NCBI GenBank assembly: GCA_965279315.1
Contig: OZ257145.1
Span: 1,798,001 to 1,862,000 of the forward strand
Reading direction: 5' to 3'
Origin: JAPWJZ01 sp965279315
Lineage (GTDB): Bacteria; Pseudomonadota; Alphaproteobacteria; Micavibrionales; UBA2020
Length of the DNA: 64,000 bases
In this document: positions 25,810 through 36,575 of the stretch, one piece after another
Position numbering within the stretch: the first letter of the stretch is position 1
Layout of the letters: every line of letters begins with the position of its first letter
Notes under the pieces: model-generated
The model's database searches: none
Told to the model about the DNA's origin: nothing
Seen by the model: only the letters and a program-made list of their open reading frames with translations
Position numbers and translations under genes: made by a program

Positions 25810-26060
25810 TTTTTGAGCCTCGATAAGTCAAAAATATGGAAATCATTTCTGTTTTATCCGCTCCCCAGAAGCCAAAACAGAATAATAATTTAGTGATATC
25901 AATTGCTTAATTATTGACATTGTCATGCGCAGGACATTAACAATTCGCCCGTTATATTATTAAGGCGTAAGCGCGTCCTGCTTGGCACGTTTAATGAATA
26001 TATGCGTTTGCCTGCACCCGTCCGGGTGCACGTGGCTTTTCAGAATGACCGGAGACGAAC
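25810..26060. other. AT-rich non-coding region before macA
   Basis: No convincing gene. It is clearly more AT-rich than its surroundings (for example 25875-25960). It contains TTGACA at 25914-25919 with only a poor -10 at 17 bases (TTAACA), a TATATTA at about 25953, and a short hairpin close to macA. It probably holds the macAB promoter and control sites. Confidence 0.5.
26013..26030 (+). promoter_or_regulatory. GC-rich palindrome in macA leader
   Basis: TGCACCCG-TC-CGGGTGCA forms an 8-bp perfect inverted repeat 30 bases before the macA ATG. No T-run follows, so it is not a standard terminator; it could be an operator or leader hairpin. Confidence 0.35.
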
Positions 26061-27256
26061 ATGGCACAGAAAAAACCGTCTATCCGCAAAAGCGTGAAAG
26101 TGCTCGTGACGCTTATCCTGCTCTGCGCGCTCTGTTTCGGCGGCTACCGTTACTGGAAAGAACGCAGCGCGAAGGATGACGCGGCTGCGCGCGTGACGGT
26201 CGTCACCATCGCGCGCGGGGATATCGAGGAAGTCGTGACCGCGCAGGGCAAGCTGGAGCCGAAGGAATTCGTCGATGTCGGCGTGCAGGTGTCGGGGCAG
26301 ATTCAAAAAATCAATGTGGAGCTGGGCGACGTCGTCAAGCAAGACGCGCTGATCGCCGAAATCGACCCGAAAATTTACGAAGCCAAAGTGGAGGCGGACG
26401 AGGCGCGCATCAAGACGCTGAAGGCGCAGATCGCGCAGCAGGATGCGCAAGTGACGCTGGTCAGCCTGCAATTCGACCGCACCAAAAAACTGGTCGAGAC
26501 AAAGGCCGTCAGTCAGGACGCGTATGAGAGCGCGGAGGCCGCCATGATCATTGCCAAGGCGCAGCGAGACGCGCTGGATGCGCAGCTGCAGGAGGCGCAA
26601 TCGGCGCTGGACGGCGACAGGGCGAATTTGGGCTACACGAAAATCTATGCGCCGATGGAAGGCACGGTGGTGATCGCCGACACGAAAGAAGGCCAGACGT
26701 TGAATGCAACGCAATCCGCGCCGCGCGTCGTGCAGCTTGCCAACCTCGACACCATGACGGTGCGCGCGCAGGTCGCCGAAGCAGATGTGATGCGGCTGAA
26801 GGAAGGCGGGGAGGTTTATTTCACGACTCTCGGCGCTCAGGGCCGCAAATGGCAGGCGAAGATACGCCAGATTTTGCCGACGCCCGATGTGGTGAACGAA
26901 GTCGTCCTCTATAACGTGCTGGTCGATGTGGAGAATAAAGACCGCCAGTTGATGAGCGGCATGAGCACGCAGATGTTCTTCGTCATGGGGCGTGCGACCA
27001 ATGTGCCGCTGGTGCCGATTTCCGCATTGGGCAAGCGCGCACCCAAGGAAGACAGCGAAGGCGGCGTCGCCTACCGCGTACGCCAGCCGGGCGCGAAAGG
27101 TGAGGAGAAGATCATTCATGTGGGGCTGATGGACCGCTCGATGGCCGAGGTAAAACAGGGCTTGGCCGAGGGCGACAAGGTGACGATGGAAGCGCCTGCA
27201 GGTGGCGATCCTGCATCCGGCGTGCCGCGCCGTATGCGCAACATGAGCGGCAGGTT

Positions 27257-27260
<4 letters not shown>
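26061..27260 (+). CDS. macA: MacA-like periplasmic adaptor (HlyD/MFP family)
   Basis: A 399-residue membrane-fusion protein. One N-terminal helix at about 12-29 anchors it. The lipoyl halves are VDVGVQVSGQIQKINVELGD and NLGYTKIYAPMEGTV; an alpha-hairpin of about 60 residues lies between (100-165), and beta-barrel and membrane-proximal domains follow. MacA links the MacB ATPase to an outer-membrane channel. Directly followed by macB with ATGA overlap and then a NodT-type channel, so all three exporter parts are in one operon. Confidence 0.92.
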
Positions 27261-29188
<1,928 letters not shown>

Positions 29189-29194
29189 GAAAAA

Positions 29195-30595
29195 ATGAAA
29201 AAGACCATCGCCGCCCTTTTGATGCTGTCGACACTGACCGCATGCAATGTCGTCTCGGAATATGTACGGCCGGACACCAACATCCCCGCCGGCTGGAAAA
29301 AGGGCGACAAGGTCGTCGAGGGTGAAACGACCATCAACGCCGACTGGTGGCGCAATTTTAGAAGCGCGGAACTTGACGCGCTGATGACCGAAGCGCTGGC
29401 GCAAAACCTCGACCTGAAACAATCGCTTGCCCGTATCCGCCAATCGCGCGCATCGTTGAAGGTTGCCGATTCATTCCTTGTGCCCAGCGTCGATGCTTCG
29501 GCCAGCACGGGGGGCACAGAAACACGCCGCAACGCATCCAACAACGACGGCTGGCTGTCGTCGGGCCGCGCGGGCCTCGATATTTCATATGAACTCGACC
29601 TGTTCGGCGCAAACCGCGCGGGCGTGAAATCGGCCAAGGCACTGGTGCGCAACAGCCAGTACAGCCATGACGCGCTGGCATTGGTCGTCATGTCGGACGT
29701 GGCCAAGATTTACTTCCAGATGCTGAACCTGCGCGAACGTCAGGGCATCGCGGAGAAGAACCTGAAAAACATCGGGGAAGTGTTGAAAGTTGCGCAGGCG
29801 CGATTTGATGCGGGCTCCACCTCCGCCATCGACGTATCGCGCCAGAAAACGGAATTGTCGAATTCCCGGGCTTCTGTTGCGGCGCTGAAAAATCAGGTGA
29901 ATGCGACCGAAAACGCGCTCTCCGTCCTGCTCGGGCGCGCGCCACAGGACATGAAGATCAAGGGTTGGGGCCTCGCCAGCATTGCATCGCCGAAAGTGCC
30001 GCTGTCGCAGCCGGCCTCCATCCTGACACAACGTCCCGATATCAAGGCGGCGGAGGCGAACATGATCGCGGCGAATGCAGATATCACGGCGGCGCGCGCC
30101 GCATTCTTCCCGACTGTCAATATCGGCGCGGGCGTTGGCCTTGCGGTATCGCCGTTTGGCGGCCCTGCGACCAATTCGCTGTCGCTGCTGGCCTCGCTGG
30201 CGGCACCCATCTTTAACGGCGGGCGCATTGCGGCGGGCGTCGACCGGGCGACGGCGCGCGAACTGGAACTGGCGGAAAACTACCGACTGACTGTCCTGAC
30301 ATCGCTGCAGGAAATCGAAAACGCATTGTCGGCGGTCAAGGCCGCGAAAACGCGTCAGGCCGATTTTGCCGATGCGGTCAAGGAAGCGCAGAAGACATAT
30401 GAACTGTCGCGCGGGTTGTATGAAGCCGGATCGGTCGATTACCAGACGATGCTGGAGGCGGAGCGCAGCCTGCTGTCGACCAACGACAACTATGCATCGG
30501 TCAAGCTGGAACTGCTGAACGCGCAAGTGGACCTGTACCGGTCGCTGGGCGGCGGCTGGATTTCCAACCCCAATTCGCAGGCGTCGAAGAAATAA
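29195..30595 (+). CDS. NodT/TolC-family outer-membrane efflux lipoprotein
   Basis: A 466-residue protein with a lipoprotein signal: hydrophobic core then LTAC lipobox, so Cys at about residue 17 is acylated. Two OEP domains follow, each with the long helical hairpin pattern; family motifs include DWWRNFRSAELDALMTEAL and SYELDLFGANRAGVKSAKAL. These proteins trimerise to a channel through the outer membrane. It begins 6 bases after macB and completes the tripartite system. It ends at 30595, back to back with the ArsR stop. Confidence 0.92.
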   Translation: MKKTIAALLMLSTLTACNVVSEYVRPDTNIPAGWKKGDKVVEGETTINADWWRNFRSAELDALMTEALAQNLDLKQSLARIRQSRASLKVADSFLVPSVDASASTGGTETRRNASNNDGWLSSGRAGLDISYELDLFGANRAGVKSAKALVRNSQYSHDALALVVMSDVAKIYFQMLNLRERQGIAEKNLKNIGEVLKVAQARFDAGSTSAIDVSRQKTELSNSRASVAALKNQVNATENALSVLLGRAPQDMKIKGWGLASIASPKVPLSQPASILTQRPDIKAAEANMIAANADITAARAAFFPTVNIGAGVGLAVSPFGGPATNSLSLLASLAAPIFNGGRIAAGVDRATARELELAENYRLTVLTSLQEIENALSAVKAAKTRQADFADAVKEAQKTYELSRGLYEAGSVDYQTMLEAERSLLSTNDNYASVKLELLNAQVDLYRSLGGGWISNPNSQASKK

Positions 30596-30910
30596 TTATT
30601 TGCCGGATTTTTTATCGGCGAGCGCGCGGCTCTCTTTTTTCAGGGGGCGCGCGACGGGGCAGACTTCGGTCACAAACCCGTTCAGCGTGTTGACGAGGTT
30701 TTCGCGCACGAGGCTATAATGGATGAACTGCCCCTTTTTCTCGCCCTTCACCAGCCCTGCGTTTTCGAGGATGCTGAGGTGCTTGGAGAGCGAGGGCTTG
30801 GTGATGTCGAACCGTGCCGCGATTTCACCGGCGGTGAGCGATGTCGCGGAGAGATAGGCAAGGATGCGGCGACGTACGCCGGAGGAGAGGGCTGCGAAGA
30901 CTTTTTCCAT
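30596..30910 (-). CDS. ArsR-family winged-helix repressor (SdpR-like)
   Basis: A 104-residue protein with a winged helix: LSSGVRRRILAYLSA, TAGEIAARFDITKPSLSKHL (recognition helix) and the wing around KGEKKGQFIHYSL. No CxC or other metal-sensing Cys motif is seen (one Cys near residue 85), so it resembles SdpR-type ArsR proteins that do not bind metal. Convergent with the exporter operon and divergent from the DUF4166 gene, with a palindrome between; it may repress itself and its divergent neighbour. Confidence 0.85.
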   Translation of the reverse strand: MEKVFAALSSGVRRRILAYLSATSLTAGEIAARFDITKPSLSKHLSILENAGLVKGEKKGQFIHYSLVRENLVNTLNGFVTEVCPVARPLKKESRALADKKSGK

Positions 30911-30975
30911 GGATTTCAGCCTGCTGGTTGCCGCCTGTTGCCTTCCGGTACGGCATCGGGCATAATTAGTTGTTA

Positions 30976-30995
30976 GCTATATATCTAAATATAGC
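30976..30995. promoter_or_regulatory. Putative ArsR operator palindrome
   Basis: GCTATAT-N6-ATATAGC, a perfect 7-bp inverted repeat in the 113-base divergent region between the ArsR gene (ATG at 30910) and the DUF4166 gene (ATG at 31024). AT-rich palindromes of this size are normal for ArsR dimers; binding by this protein is inferred. Confidence 0.45.
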
Positions 30996-31023
30996 ATGCT
31001 TATTCATGTGATTCAAGGCCGCC

Positions 31024-31680
31024 ATGCCCAACGCGCCCGAAGACCTGCCGCCGCAGCCAGACACCCAAGCCGCCTGCAGCGTTCCGGTGTCTTCGCTGCG
31101 CCGGTTGTTAAGGGACGCATGGTTCGACCTGCACCCGAACATTCAGGAACGCTTTAGGCGCGACCCGCTGCCGGGCGCGAACATCGTCTATTCGGGCGCG
31201 ATGGAGGAAATCCGCTGTTCGCGCATGGGGCGCATTTTCGCGTACCTGACGCGCGTGATCGGCAACCCGCTGACCCCGCACGAGGGCAAGGATGTGCCGA
31301 TGCGGGTCGAGCTGATCAAGGTGCAGGGCTATGCCGGCGTCTGCTGGCAGCGCACGTATTTTTATCCGCGCCGGAAACCCTATGTCGTGATATCGGTCAA
31401 GCGCGAGAACGAACTGGGCCAGATGATGGAATGCGTGGGCGGCGGCTTTGGCATGGTGCTGGATGTGTATGCCATGGACGGGTCGCTGCATTTCGTCAGC
31501 ACACGATATTTCTGGCAGGTGCTGGGCAAGCGTTTGCCCTTGCCGCATTTCCTGGCTCCGGGCAAGACGCATGTGATCCATGATGATCTGGGCGACGGGG
31601 CGTTCCGCTTCACGATTTCAATGGTGCATCCGCAACTGGGCGAAACGTTTTACCAGACCGGCGTTTTCAGGCGGGCGTAG
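31024..31680 (+). CDS. DUF4166 protein
   Basis: A 218-residue protein. From residue 25 to the end it fits DUF4166: LRDAWFDLHPNIQERF at the start, a central WQRTYFYPRRKPY segment, and a C-terminal HVIHDDLGDGAFRFTISMVHP. No signal peptide or helix span. The domain has no known activity; in other genomes it may be linked with NAD(P)-dependent dehydrogenase-like proteins, as here where the convergent neighbour is of the saccharopine-dehydrogenase type. Its 3' end overlaps that gene antisense by 14 bases. Confidence 0.82.
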   Translation: MPNAPEDLPPQPDTQAACSVPVSSLRRLLRDAWFDLHPNIQERFRRDPLPGANIVYSGAMEEIRCSRMGRIFAYLTRVIGNPLTPHEGKDVPMRVELIKVQGYAGVCWQRTYFYPRRKPYVVISVKRENELGQMMECVGGGFGMVLDVYAMDGSLHFVSTRYFWQVLGKRLPLPHFLAPGKTHVIHDDLGDGAFRFTISMVHPQLGETFYQTGVFRRA

Positions 31681-32782
31681 TCGTTTCCATCGTGCGTATG
31701 TCCAGCCCCTTCAACCCCGCCATGTAATGCGGCAGCGTGATGAAACCCATGCAGGGCATGGCGCCGCGCTTGGTGATGGTATTGTGCGCCAGCCCCTGCG
31801 CCAGCAGCACGGCGGGCGTGGCGGGGATATGTGGCCCGTGACCTGATTTGGCGATCATGTAGAATTTGGTTTCGCGGGGCTTGCCGTCATGGCCGGTGCC
31901 GGTCAGCGTCATGTGCAGGCCGCTTTCATCGCTGCCGAATACATCGAACATGGCGCGCAGCTTCATGAGAAACCGTGCGTGCCGGTCAAGGTTGCGCGGG
32001 AAACCCGCCCGCACCATCCATGACAACTTCCAGATGCCCAGTTGCAGGACCGCGTTTTCCTGCCCCGCCGAAAAACGGATATTTTCCAGCGCGGGGTATC
32101 GCGCGGGAAACAGGGAAAGGTCGGGAATATTGCAGTCGCCGAACAGCCGTACGCCAAGCTCGGGGTAATTCTGCATATGCAGGCCGAGCCCGCCATAGAC
32201 CGTTTCCATCTTGCCGCCGCGCAGCCGCGTGAACGGCTTGCCGGCATAGGACAGCACGGCGGCGGCGGTCGATGCGCCCATGCGGGTTTTTTGCGCAACC
32301 GTGATGCCGTAATCGACGGAAGACAGTTTGGCGAATTGCGGCAGGTAATGGTCGATCAGCGCGGCGGTGAGGCACGGCACGGATGACGCGCCGCTGACAA
32401 CAAGGCGGTCTTTCGCCTTGGCGGCCTTTTCCAGCGACGTGATGCCGGCCACGTAATCGCGCGCATCGGCAAGGTCGATGTAATGGGCGCGGGCGGCGAT
32501 GCAGGCCTCCGCCGTCTGGTAGCTTTGTCCCTGAAATGGCCCGGCGGCGTTGATGACGATGTCTGGCTTCACCTGTTCCAGAACGGCCGGCAGGTCGCGG
32601 TCGAGATCAAGCGCGTGATAGAGGGGCAGGTTGGGCGATTTCTGCAGCTCCGCCGCCAGCGCGCGGCATTTGTCCGCATCGCGACCCGCGATGACGACGC
32701 GGATGGCGGGGTCGAGGGCCAGCCTGCGCGTGATGATCGTGCCGAAGAACCCGTAACCGCCGATGACCAGTACTTTTTTCAT
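31667..32782 (-). CDS. Saccharopine dehydrogenase-like NAD(P)-binding protein
   Basis: A 371-residue protein with an N-terminal Rossmann fold: VLVIGGYGFFGTIITRRLA (GxxGxxG type), then VIAGRD at strand 2 and INAAGPFQGQSY near 80. The C-terminal part is not that of lysine-pathway saccharopine dehydrogenase, and such stand-alone relatives are uncharacterised, so no reaction is given. It lies upstream of DUF4166 only in a convergent sense, overlapping its 3' end by 14 bases. Confidence 0.82.
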   Translation of the reverse strand: MKKVLVIGGYGFFGTIITRRLALDPAIRVVIAGRDADKCRALAAELQKSPNLPLYHALDLDRDLPAVLEQVKPDIVINAAGPFQGQSYQTAEACIAARAHYIDLADARDYVAGITSLEKAAKAKDRLVVSGASSVPCLTAALIDHYLPQFAKLSSVDYGITVAQKTRMGASTAAAVLSYAGKPFTRLRGGKMETVYGGLGLHMQNYPELGVRLFGDCNIPDLSLFPARYPALENIRFSAGQENAVLQLGIWKLSWMVRAGFPRNLDRHARFLMKLRAMFDVFGSDESGLHMTLTGTGHDGKPRETKFYMIAKSGHGPHIPATPAVLLAQGLAHNTITKRGAMPCMGFITLPHYMAGLKGLDIRTMETTTPA

Positions 32783-32805
32783 CGGTGCGGCCTTCAGTCC
32801 CGCGA

Positions 32806-33843
32806 CTACTTGGTCGCGATGCTCCCTGCGATGCGGTTATAGATGTCGACGACGGGCGCAGGGCATGCTTCCGACACGTAGGTCCGCGTTGTCAGCGGAA
32901 TGTTGAATTCCGGCGCATCGCGGATTTCCTTGGGCAGGAATCCGCGCGCGGCCTCGACCGACGGGATGTTGCCCGACACAACTGTATATTTCGCCAGTGT
33001 TGAAGGGTCGAGTATAAAATCGATAAACGACATCACGGCCTTCAGGTTGTGCGAGGATGCGGGGATGGCAAGGGTGTCCAGCCACAATTCGACCCCTTCC
33101 TGCGGATAGACGTACTGGATATTCGGGTTCTTCTGGCGCGCGATATAGGCATCGCCGCTCCATGCCATCTGGAATGTCACGTCGTTCGCCGCAAGGTGTT
33201 CAAAATAACCTTCGGCCTTGTAGGTTTTGACGAAAGGCTTCTGCGCGTTCAGCATCTCCTCGACCCTCTGGTGCACGGCCGGGGACGGGTCGCAGTTGCG
33301 CGAGCCGGCGGCGATGGATGCAATCGCCATCAGTGTCGATGATTCCTCGCCCAGCATGCCGATGGTTTCTTTTTCTCCGGCAGGGCGCGTCATGATCTGC
33401 GCCCAGCTGTTGATTTTTTCGGATGTCAGGCCGGTGTTCACAGCGATGCCTGTCGTGCCGTAGAACAGCGGCAGCGACCATTTGTATTGAGGGTCATAAG
33501 CGGGTTTTTGCACATTCAGGGCAAAGCTGCTGCCATAAGCGTGAAGTTGTTCGGGAAGTGGCTGCAGCAGGTTGGCGGCGACAAGGCGCGCAATGTAGTT
33601 TCCCGACGGCGTGATCAGGTCGTATTTTCCGCCTGCCTTTAATTTGGCTTCAAGGTCATCGTTGCTGTAAAACAGCGTGGCGACGACCTTGATGCCTGTT
33701 TTCTTTTCGAAGGCAGCGAACAGCTCCGGCGCCTCATAGGTGTCCCAGGTGTAAAGCTGGAGCGTCTGCGCCGGGCGTTTGTAGAAATAACCCGCGGCGA
33801 TCGCAATCGCGATCAGGACGAGTGCAATCGCGGCTTTGTTCAT
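32806..33843 (-). CDS. Polyamine-type ABC binding protein, second copy, signal-anchored
   Basis: A 345-residue periplasmic-binding protein of the PotD/PotF type (LQLYTWDTYEAPELFAAFEK and LPLFYGTTGIAVNT motifs). The N-terminus is one long hydrophobic helix (4-20) with no clear cleavage site, so it may stay anchored in the inner membrane. It is clearly paralogous to the next upstream gene over its full length. Last gene of the transport operon, with ATGA overlap. Ligand, spermidine, putrescine or another small cation, cannot be told. Confidence 0.85.
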   Translation of the reverse strand: MNKAAIALVLIAIAIAAGYFYKRPAQTLQLYTWDTYEAPELFAAFEKKTGIKVVATLFYSNDDLEAKLKAGGKYDLITPSGNYIARLVAANLLQPLPEQLHAYGSSFALNVQKPAYDPQYKWSLPLFYGTTGIAVNTGLTSEKINSWAQIMTRPAGEKETIGMLGEESSTLMAIASIAAGSRNCDPSPAVHQRVEEMLNAQKPFVKTYKAEGYFEHLAANDVTFQMAWSGDAYIARQKNPNIQYVYPQEGVELWLDTLAIPASSHNLKAVMSFIDFILDPSTLAKYTVVSGNIPSVEAARGFLPKEIRDAPEFNIPLTTRTYVSEACPAPVVDIYNRIAGSIATK

Positions 33844-34892
33844 TTCAGGACCCGGTCCCAGATCTTCTGCTGGTTCTTGACGACCTTCGGCGCACAAGTG
33901 GCGGAAACGGGCGCGTTCAGGCCGGCAGGGATGTTGAATTCAGGCGCGTCCTTGATTTCTGCCGGCATCAAATCCTTGGCGGCATCGAGGGACGGCACAT
34001 AGCCCGAGAATTCGGCATACTGCGCGAGGTTTTCCGGCTTCAGCACGAATTCGATGAACTTCTTCGCATTCTCCGGATTTTTGGACGTGGAGGGGATGGC
34101 GAGGTTGTCGATCCAGACTTCGACGCCTTCCTTGGGATAGACGTATTTGATGTCCTTGTTCTGCTTGCGGGCAAGGTACGCGTCGCCGCTCCATGCCATC
34201 TGCATCGCCACATCATTGGCGGCCATGCGTTCCACATAACCGGTCGCGCCGTAAACCTTCACAAAGGGTTTCTGGCCCAGCAGCAATGCCTGGATGGCCT
34301 TGTAGGTTTCGGGGTTGTCTTCGCAATAGGGCTTGCCCAGCTGGATCGCAGCGATATCCATGACGGTGCCGGTGTCATCCAGCACGCCCAGCGTTTTCTT
34401 TTCGCCTTCGGGACGGGTGAAGAACTGCGACCAGCTGGTGATCTCTTCCTTGACCAGCTTCGTGTTCACGGCAACGCCCGTCGTGCCATAGAACAGCGGC
34501 AGCGAGTATTCATTTCTGGGGTCGAAGCCCGGGTTCTTGACGTTGGGTGCCATTTTCTCGCCCATCGCCTGCAGGTCAGCGGGCAGGGGGCTCAGCAATT
34601 TTTCGTCGGCCAGCAGGGGGATATAAGGGCCGGAGGGCATCACGACGTCATAGGCGCCGCCCGCCTTGATTTTCGCGATCAGGGCATCGTTGCTGGAATA
34701 GATGTCGGTCACGACATCGATGCCTGTTTCATCCTCGAACTTTTTGAAAAGGTCGTCGTTTTTATAGGTGTCCCAGGTATAGATGAAAAGCTTCTGCTTT
34801 TCTTCGGCACGGGCTGCGCCCGGAAGAAATGCGGTGGTGCCGGACAATAATGCGGCGACGGAGATTGCGAAAATAAACGACCTGATTTTCAT
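33840..34892 (-). CDS. Polyamine-type ABC binding protein, first copy, secreted
   Basis: A 350-residue protein with a cleavable leader (ending near ARA-EE, about residue 29), then LFIYTWDTYKNDDLFKKFED, the PotD/PotF start, and LPLFYGTTGVAVNT. It would deliver polyamine or a related compound to the permease pair encoded just upstream (1 base gap). It and the following gene are tandem paralogues with the same block order. Confidence 0.88.
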   Translation of the reverse strand: MKIRSFIFAISVAALLSGTTAFLPGAARAEEKQKLFIYTWDTYKNDDLFKKFEDETGIDVVTDIYSSNDALIAKIKAGGAYDVVMPSGPYIPLLADEKLLSPLPADLQAMGEKMAPNVKNPGFDPRNEYSLPLFYGTTGVAVNTKLVKEEITSWSQFFTRPEGEKKTLGVLDDTGTVMDIAAIQLGKPYCEDNPETYKAIQALLLGQKPFVKVYGATGYVERMAANDVAMQMAWSGDAYLARKQNKDIKYVYPKEGVEVWIDNLAIPSTSKNPENAKKFIEFVLKPENLAQYAEFSGYVPSLDAAKDLMPAEIKDAPEFNIPAGLNAPVSATCAPKVVKNQQKIWDRVLK

Positions 34893-34893
34893 G

Positions 34894-35697
34894 TCAGACA
34901 GCCTTCCTTTGATTGATGACGTAAGAGGATACCACGAGCAGAATTGAAATCACGAGCAAAATGGCCGATACGGCATTGATCTCGGGCGTGATGCCCTTGC
35001 GGACCATGCTGTAGATATAGACGGGCAATGTCATGGAACCGGGGGGCGCCACCATTTGCGTGATGATGAAATCGTCGAGCGAGGTGATGAAGGCGAGCAT
35101 CGCGCCGGAGGTGATGCCTGGCAGCATCAACGGCAGCGTCACGCGGCGGAAGGCCTGCCAAGGCGTCGCATACAGGTCTGCCGCCGCCTCGAACAGCGAA
35201 GGCTGAAGCGTTTCCATGCGCGCACGGATGGGGGAATAGGCGAAGGGCACGCAGAACACGGTATGGGCGATCAATACCTGCCCCACGCCCATTTCCAGCT
35301 TGCTGAGGCCGATCAGGGCAAAAAACGTCATCGTGGAAACTGCAATCACGATTTCGGGGATCAGCAGCGGCAGCGTCATCAGCATCTGCGACGAACCGGC
35401 AAGGCCACGCGGCAGGCGTCCGCGCATGCCGATTGCCGCCATCAGCGCAATGATGGTCGACAGCACGGTCGCACCCACAGCGACGATCATCGAGTTCAGG
35501 GTCGCACGGCGCAGGTCTTCGTTTTCAAACGCCTTCACATACCAGTCGGTCGTAAAGCCGTGCCAGACGGTGATCAGGCTGTTGGCATTGAACGAAAAAA
35601 CGATGACGACAAGGATGGGGACATAAAGGAAGGCGAGGCTGAGGTAAGCCGTCATCGCGACGCCCGGAAGGCGGGAGGGTGAATCTGCAACCGCCAT
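34894..35697 (-). CDS. potC: Spermidine/putrescine-type ABC permease (PotC/PotI-like)
   Basis: A 267-residue permease with six membrane helices. The EAA loop reads EAAADLYATPWQAFRRVTLPLMLPGI (cited in blocks EAAADLYAT and RRVTLPLML), contacting the ATPase. N-terminal YLSLAFLYVPILVVIVFSFN is typical of PotC/PotI. Shares 1 base with the upstream permease gene stop; the binding-protein gene follows after 1 base. Confidence 0.9.
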   Translation of the reverse strand: MAVADSPSRLPGVAMTAYLSLAFLYVPILVVIVFSFNANSLITVWHGFTTDWYVKAFENEDLRRATLNSMIVAVGATVLSTIIALMAAIGMRGRLPRGLAGSSQMLMTLPLLIPEIVIAVSTMTFFALIGLSKLEMGVGQVLIAHTVFCVPFAYSPIRARMETLQPSLFEAAADLYATPWQAFRRVTLPLMLPGITSGAMLAFITSLDDFIITQMVAPPGSMTLPVYIYSMVRKGITPEINAVSAILLVISILLVVSSYVINQRKAV

Positions 35698-36575
35698 TAC
35701 ACCAGCTCCTTGATGCCGCCGCGGCGCGACATGATCATCAGGCCGACCATGACAATCACCATCAGCGCAACGGAAGCGGCGGAGCCGAACGGCCAGTCGC
35801 CCGCCTGGCCGAACAGGTTTTCAATCTTGTTACCCAGCATCATCTGCTGCCCGCAACCCAACAGCTGAGGAGCAAGGAACGAACCGATGGAGGGGATAAA
35901 GACAAGGATCGATCCCGCAAGGATGCCCGGCATGGATAACGGGATGGTGATCTTGCGCAAGGTCTGCCAGCGCGTGGCGTACAGGTCGGATGCAGCCTCG
36001 ACCAGCCGCCAGTCCATGCGCTCGAGGTTTGCGTAGATGGGCAATACCATGAAGGGCAGGTAGCTGTAGAGCAGGCCGAGCCCGACCGCGAAATCGCCGC
36101 ACATCAGCGTCAGGGGCGATGAAATGATGCCGGTCGACATCAGCACGTTGTTGATCAGGCCTTCGTCGCGCAAAATCAGGATCCACGAATAGGTGCGGAT
36201 CAAAAGGTTCGTCCAGAACGGGATGGTGACCAGCATCATCCACAGGTTGCGCTGGTGCGCGGGGCGCGTCGCCATGAAATAGGCCATGGGGAAACCTGCG
36301 AACAGGCACAGGATGGTGCACAGGCCGGCCAGCTTCAGGGATTTCCAGCAGATCAGCAGGAAACTGGGGTCGAACACCTTGTTGCCGTCGAAATCGGTGT
36401 CGTAGAAAATCTTGGTATAGGCATCAAACGTCAGCGGGAATTCCACGCCGCCCGGATAATGCGCCGTCATGAACGAATAACCGACGACCAGCAACAGGGG
36501 GGCAGCGAAGAAAACGCCCATGACGAGCAGGAAAGGCGACAGCAGCCAGGGTGCCGCGTTCCTTACGCCTTGCAT
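35697..36575 (-). CDS. potB: Spermidine/putrescine-type ABC permease (PotB/PotH-like)
   Basis: A 292-residue permease with six membrane helices. The EAA loop has EAASDLYATRWQTLRKITIP; N-terminal GVFFAAPLLLVVGYSFMTA is typical of PotB/PotH. It forms the heteromeric channel with the PotC-like protein. Its start overlaps the ATPase gene by 13 bases. Confidence 0.9.
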   Translation of the reverse strand: MQGVRNAAPWLLSPFLLVMGVFFAAPLLLVVGYSFMTAHYPGGVEFPLTFDAYTKIFYDTDFDGNKVFDPSFLLICWKSLKLAGLCTILCLFAGFPMAYFMATRPAHQRNLWMMLVTIPFWTNLLIRTYSWILILRDEGLINNVLMSTGIISSPLTLMCGDFAVGLGLLYSYLPFMVLPIYANLERMDWRLVEAASDLYATRWQTLRKITIPLSMPGILAGSILVFIPSIGSFLAPQLLGCGQQMMLGNKIENLFGQAGDWPFGSAASVALMVIVMVGLMIMSRRGGIKELV

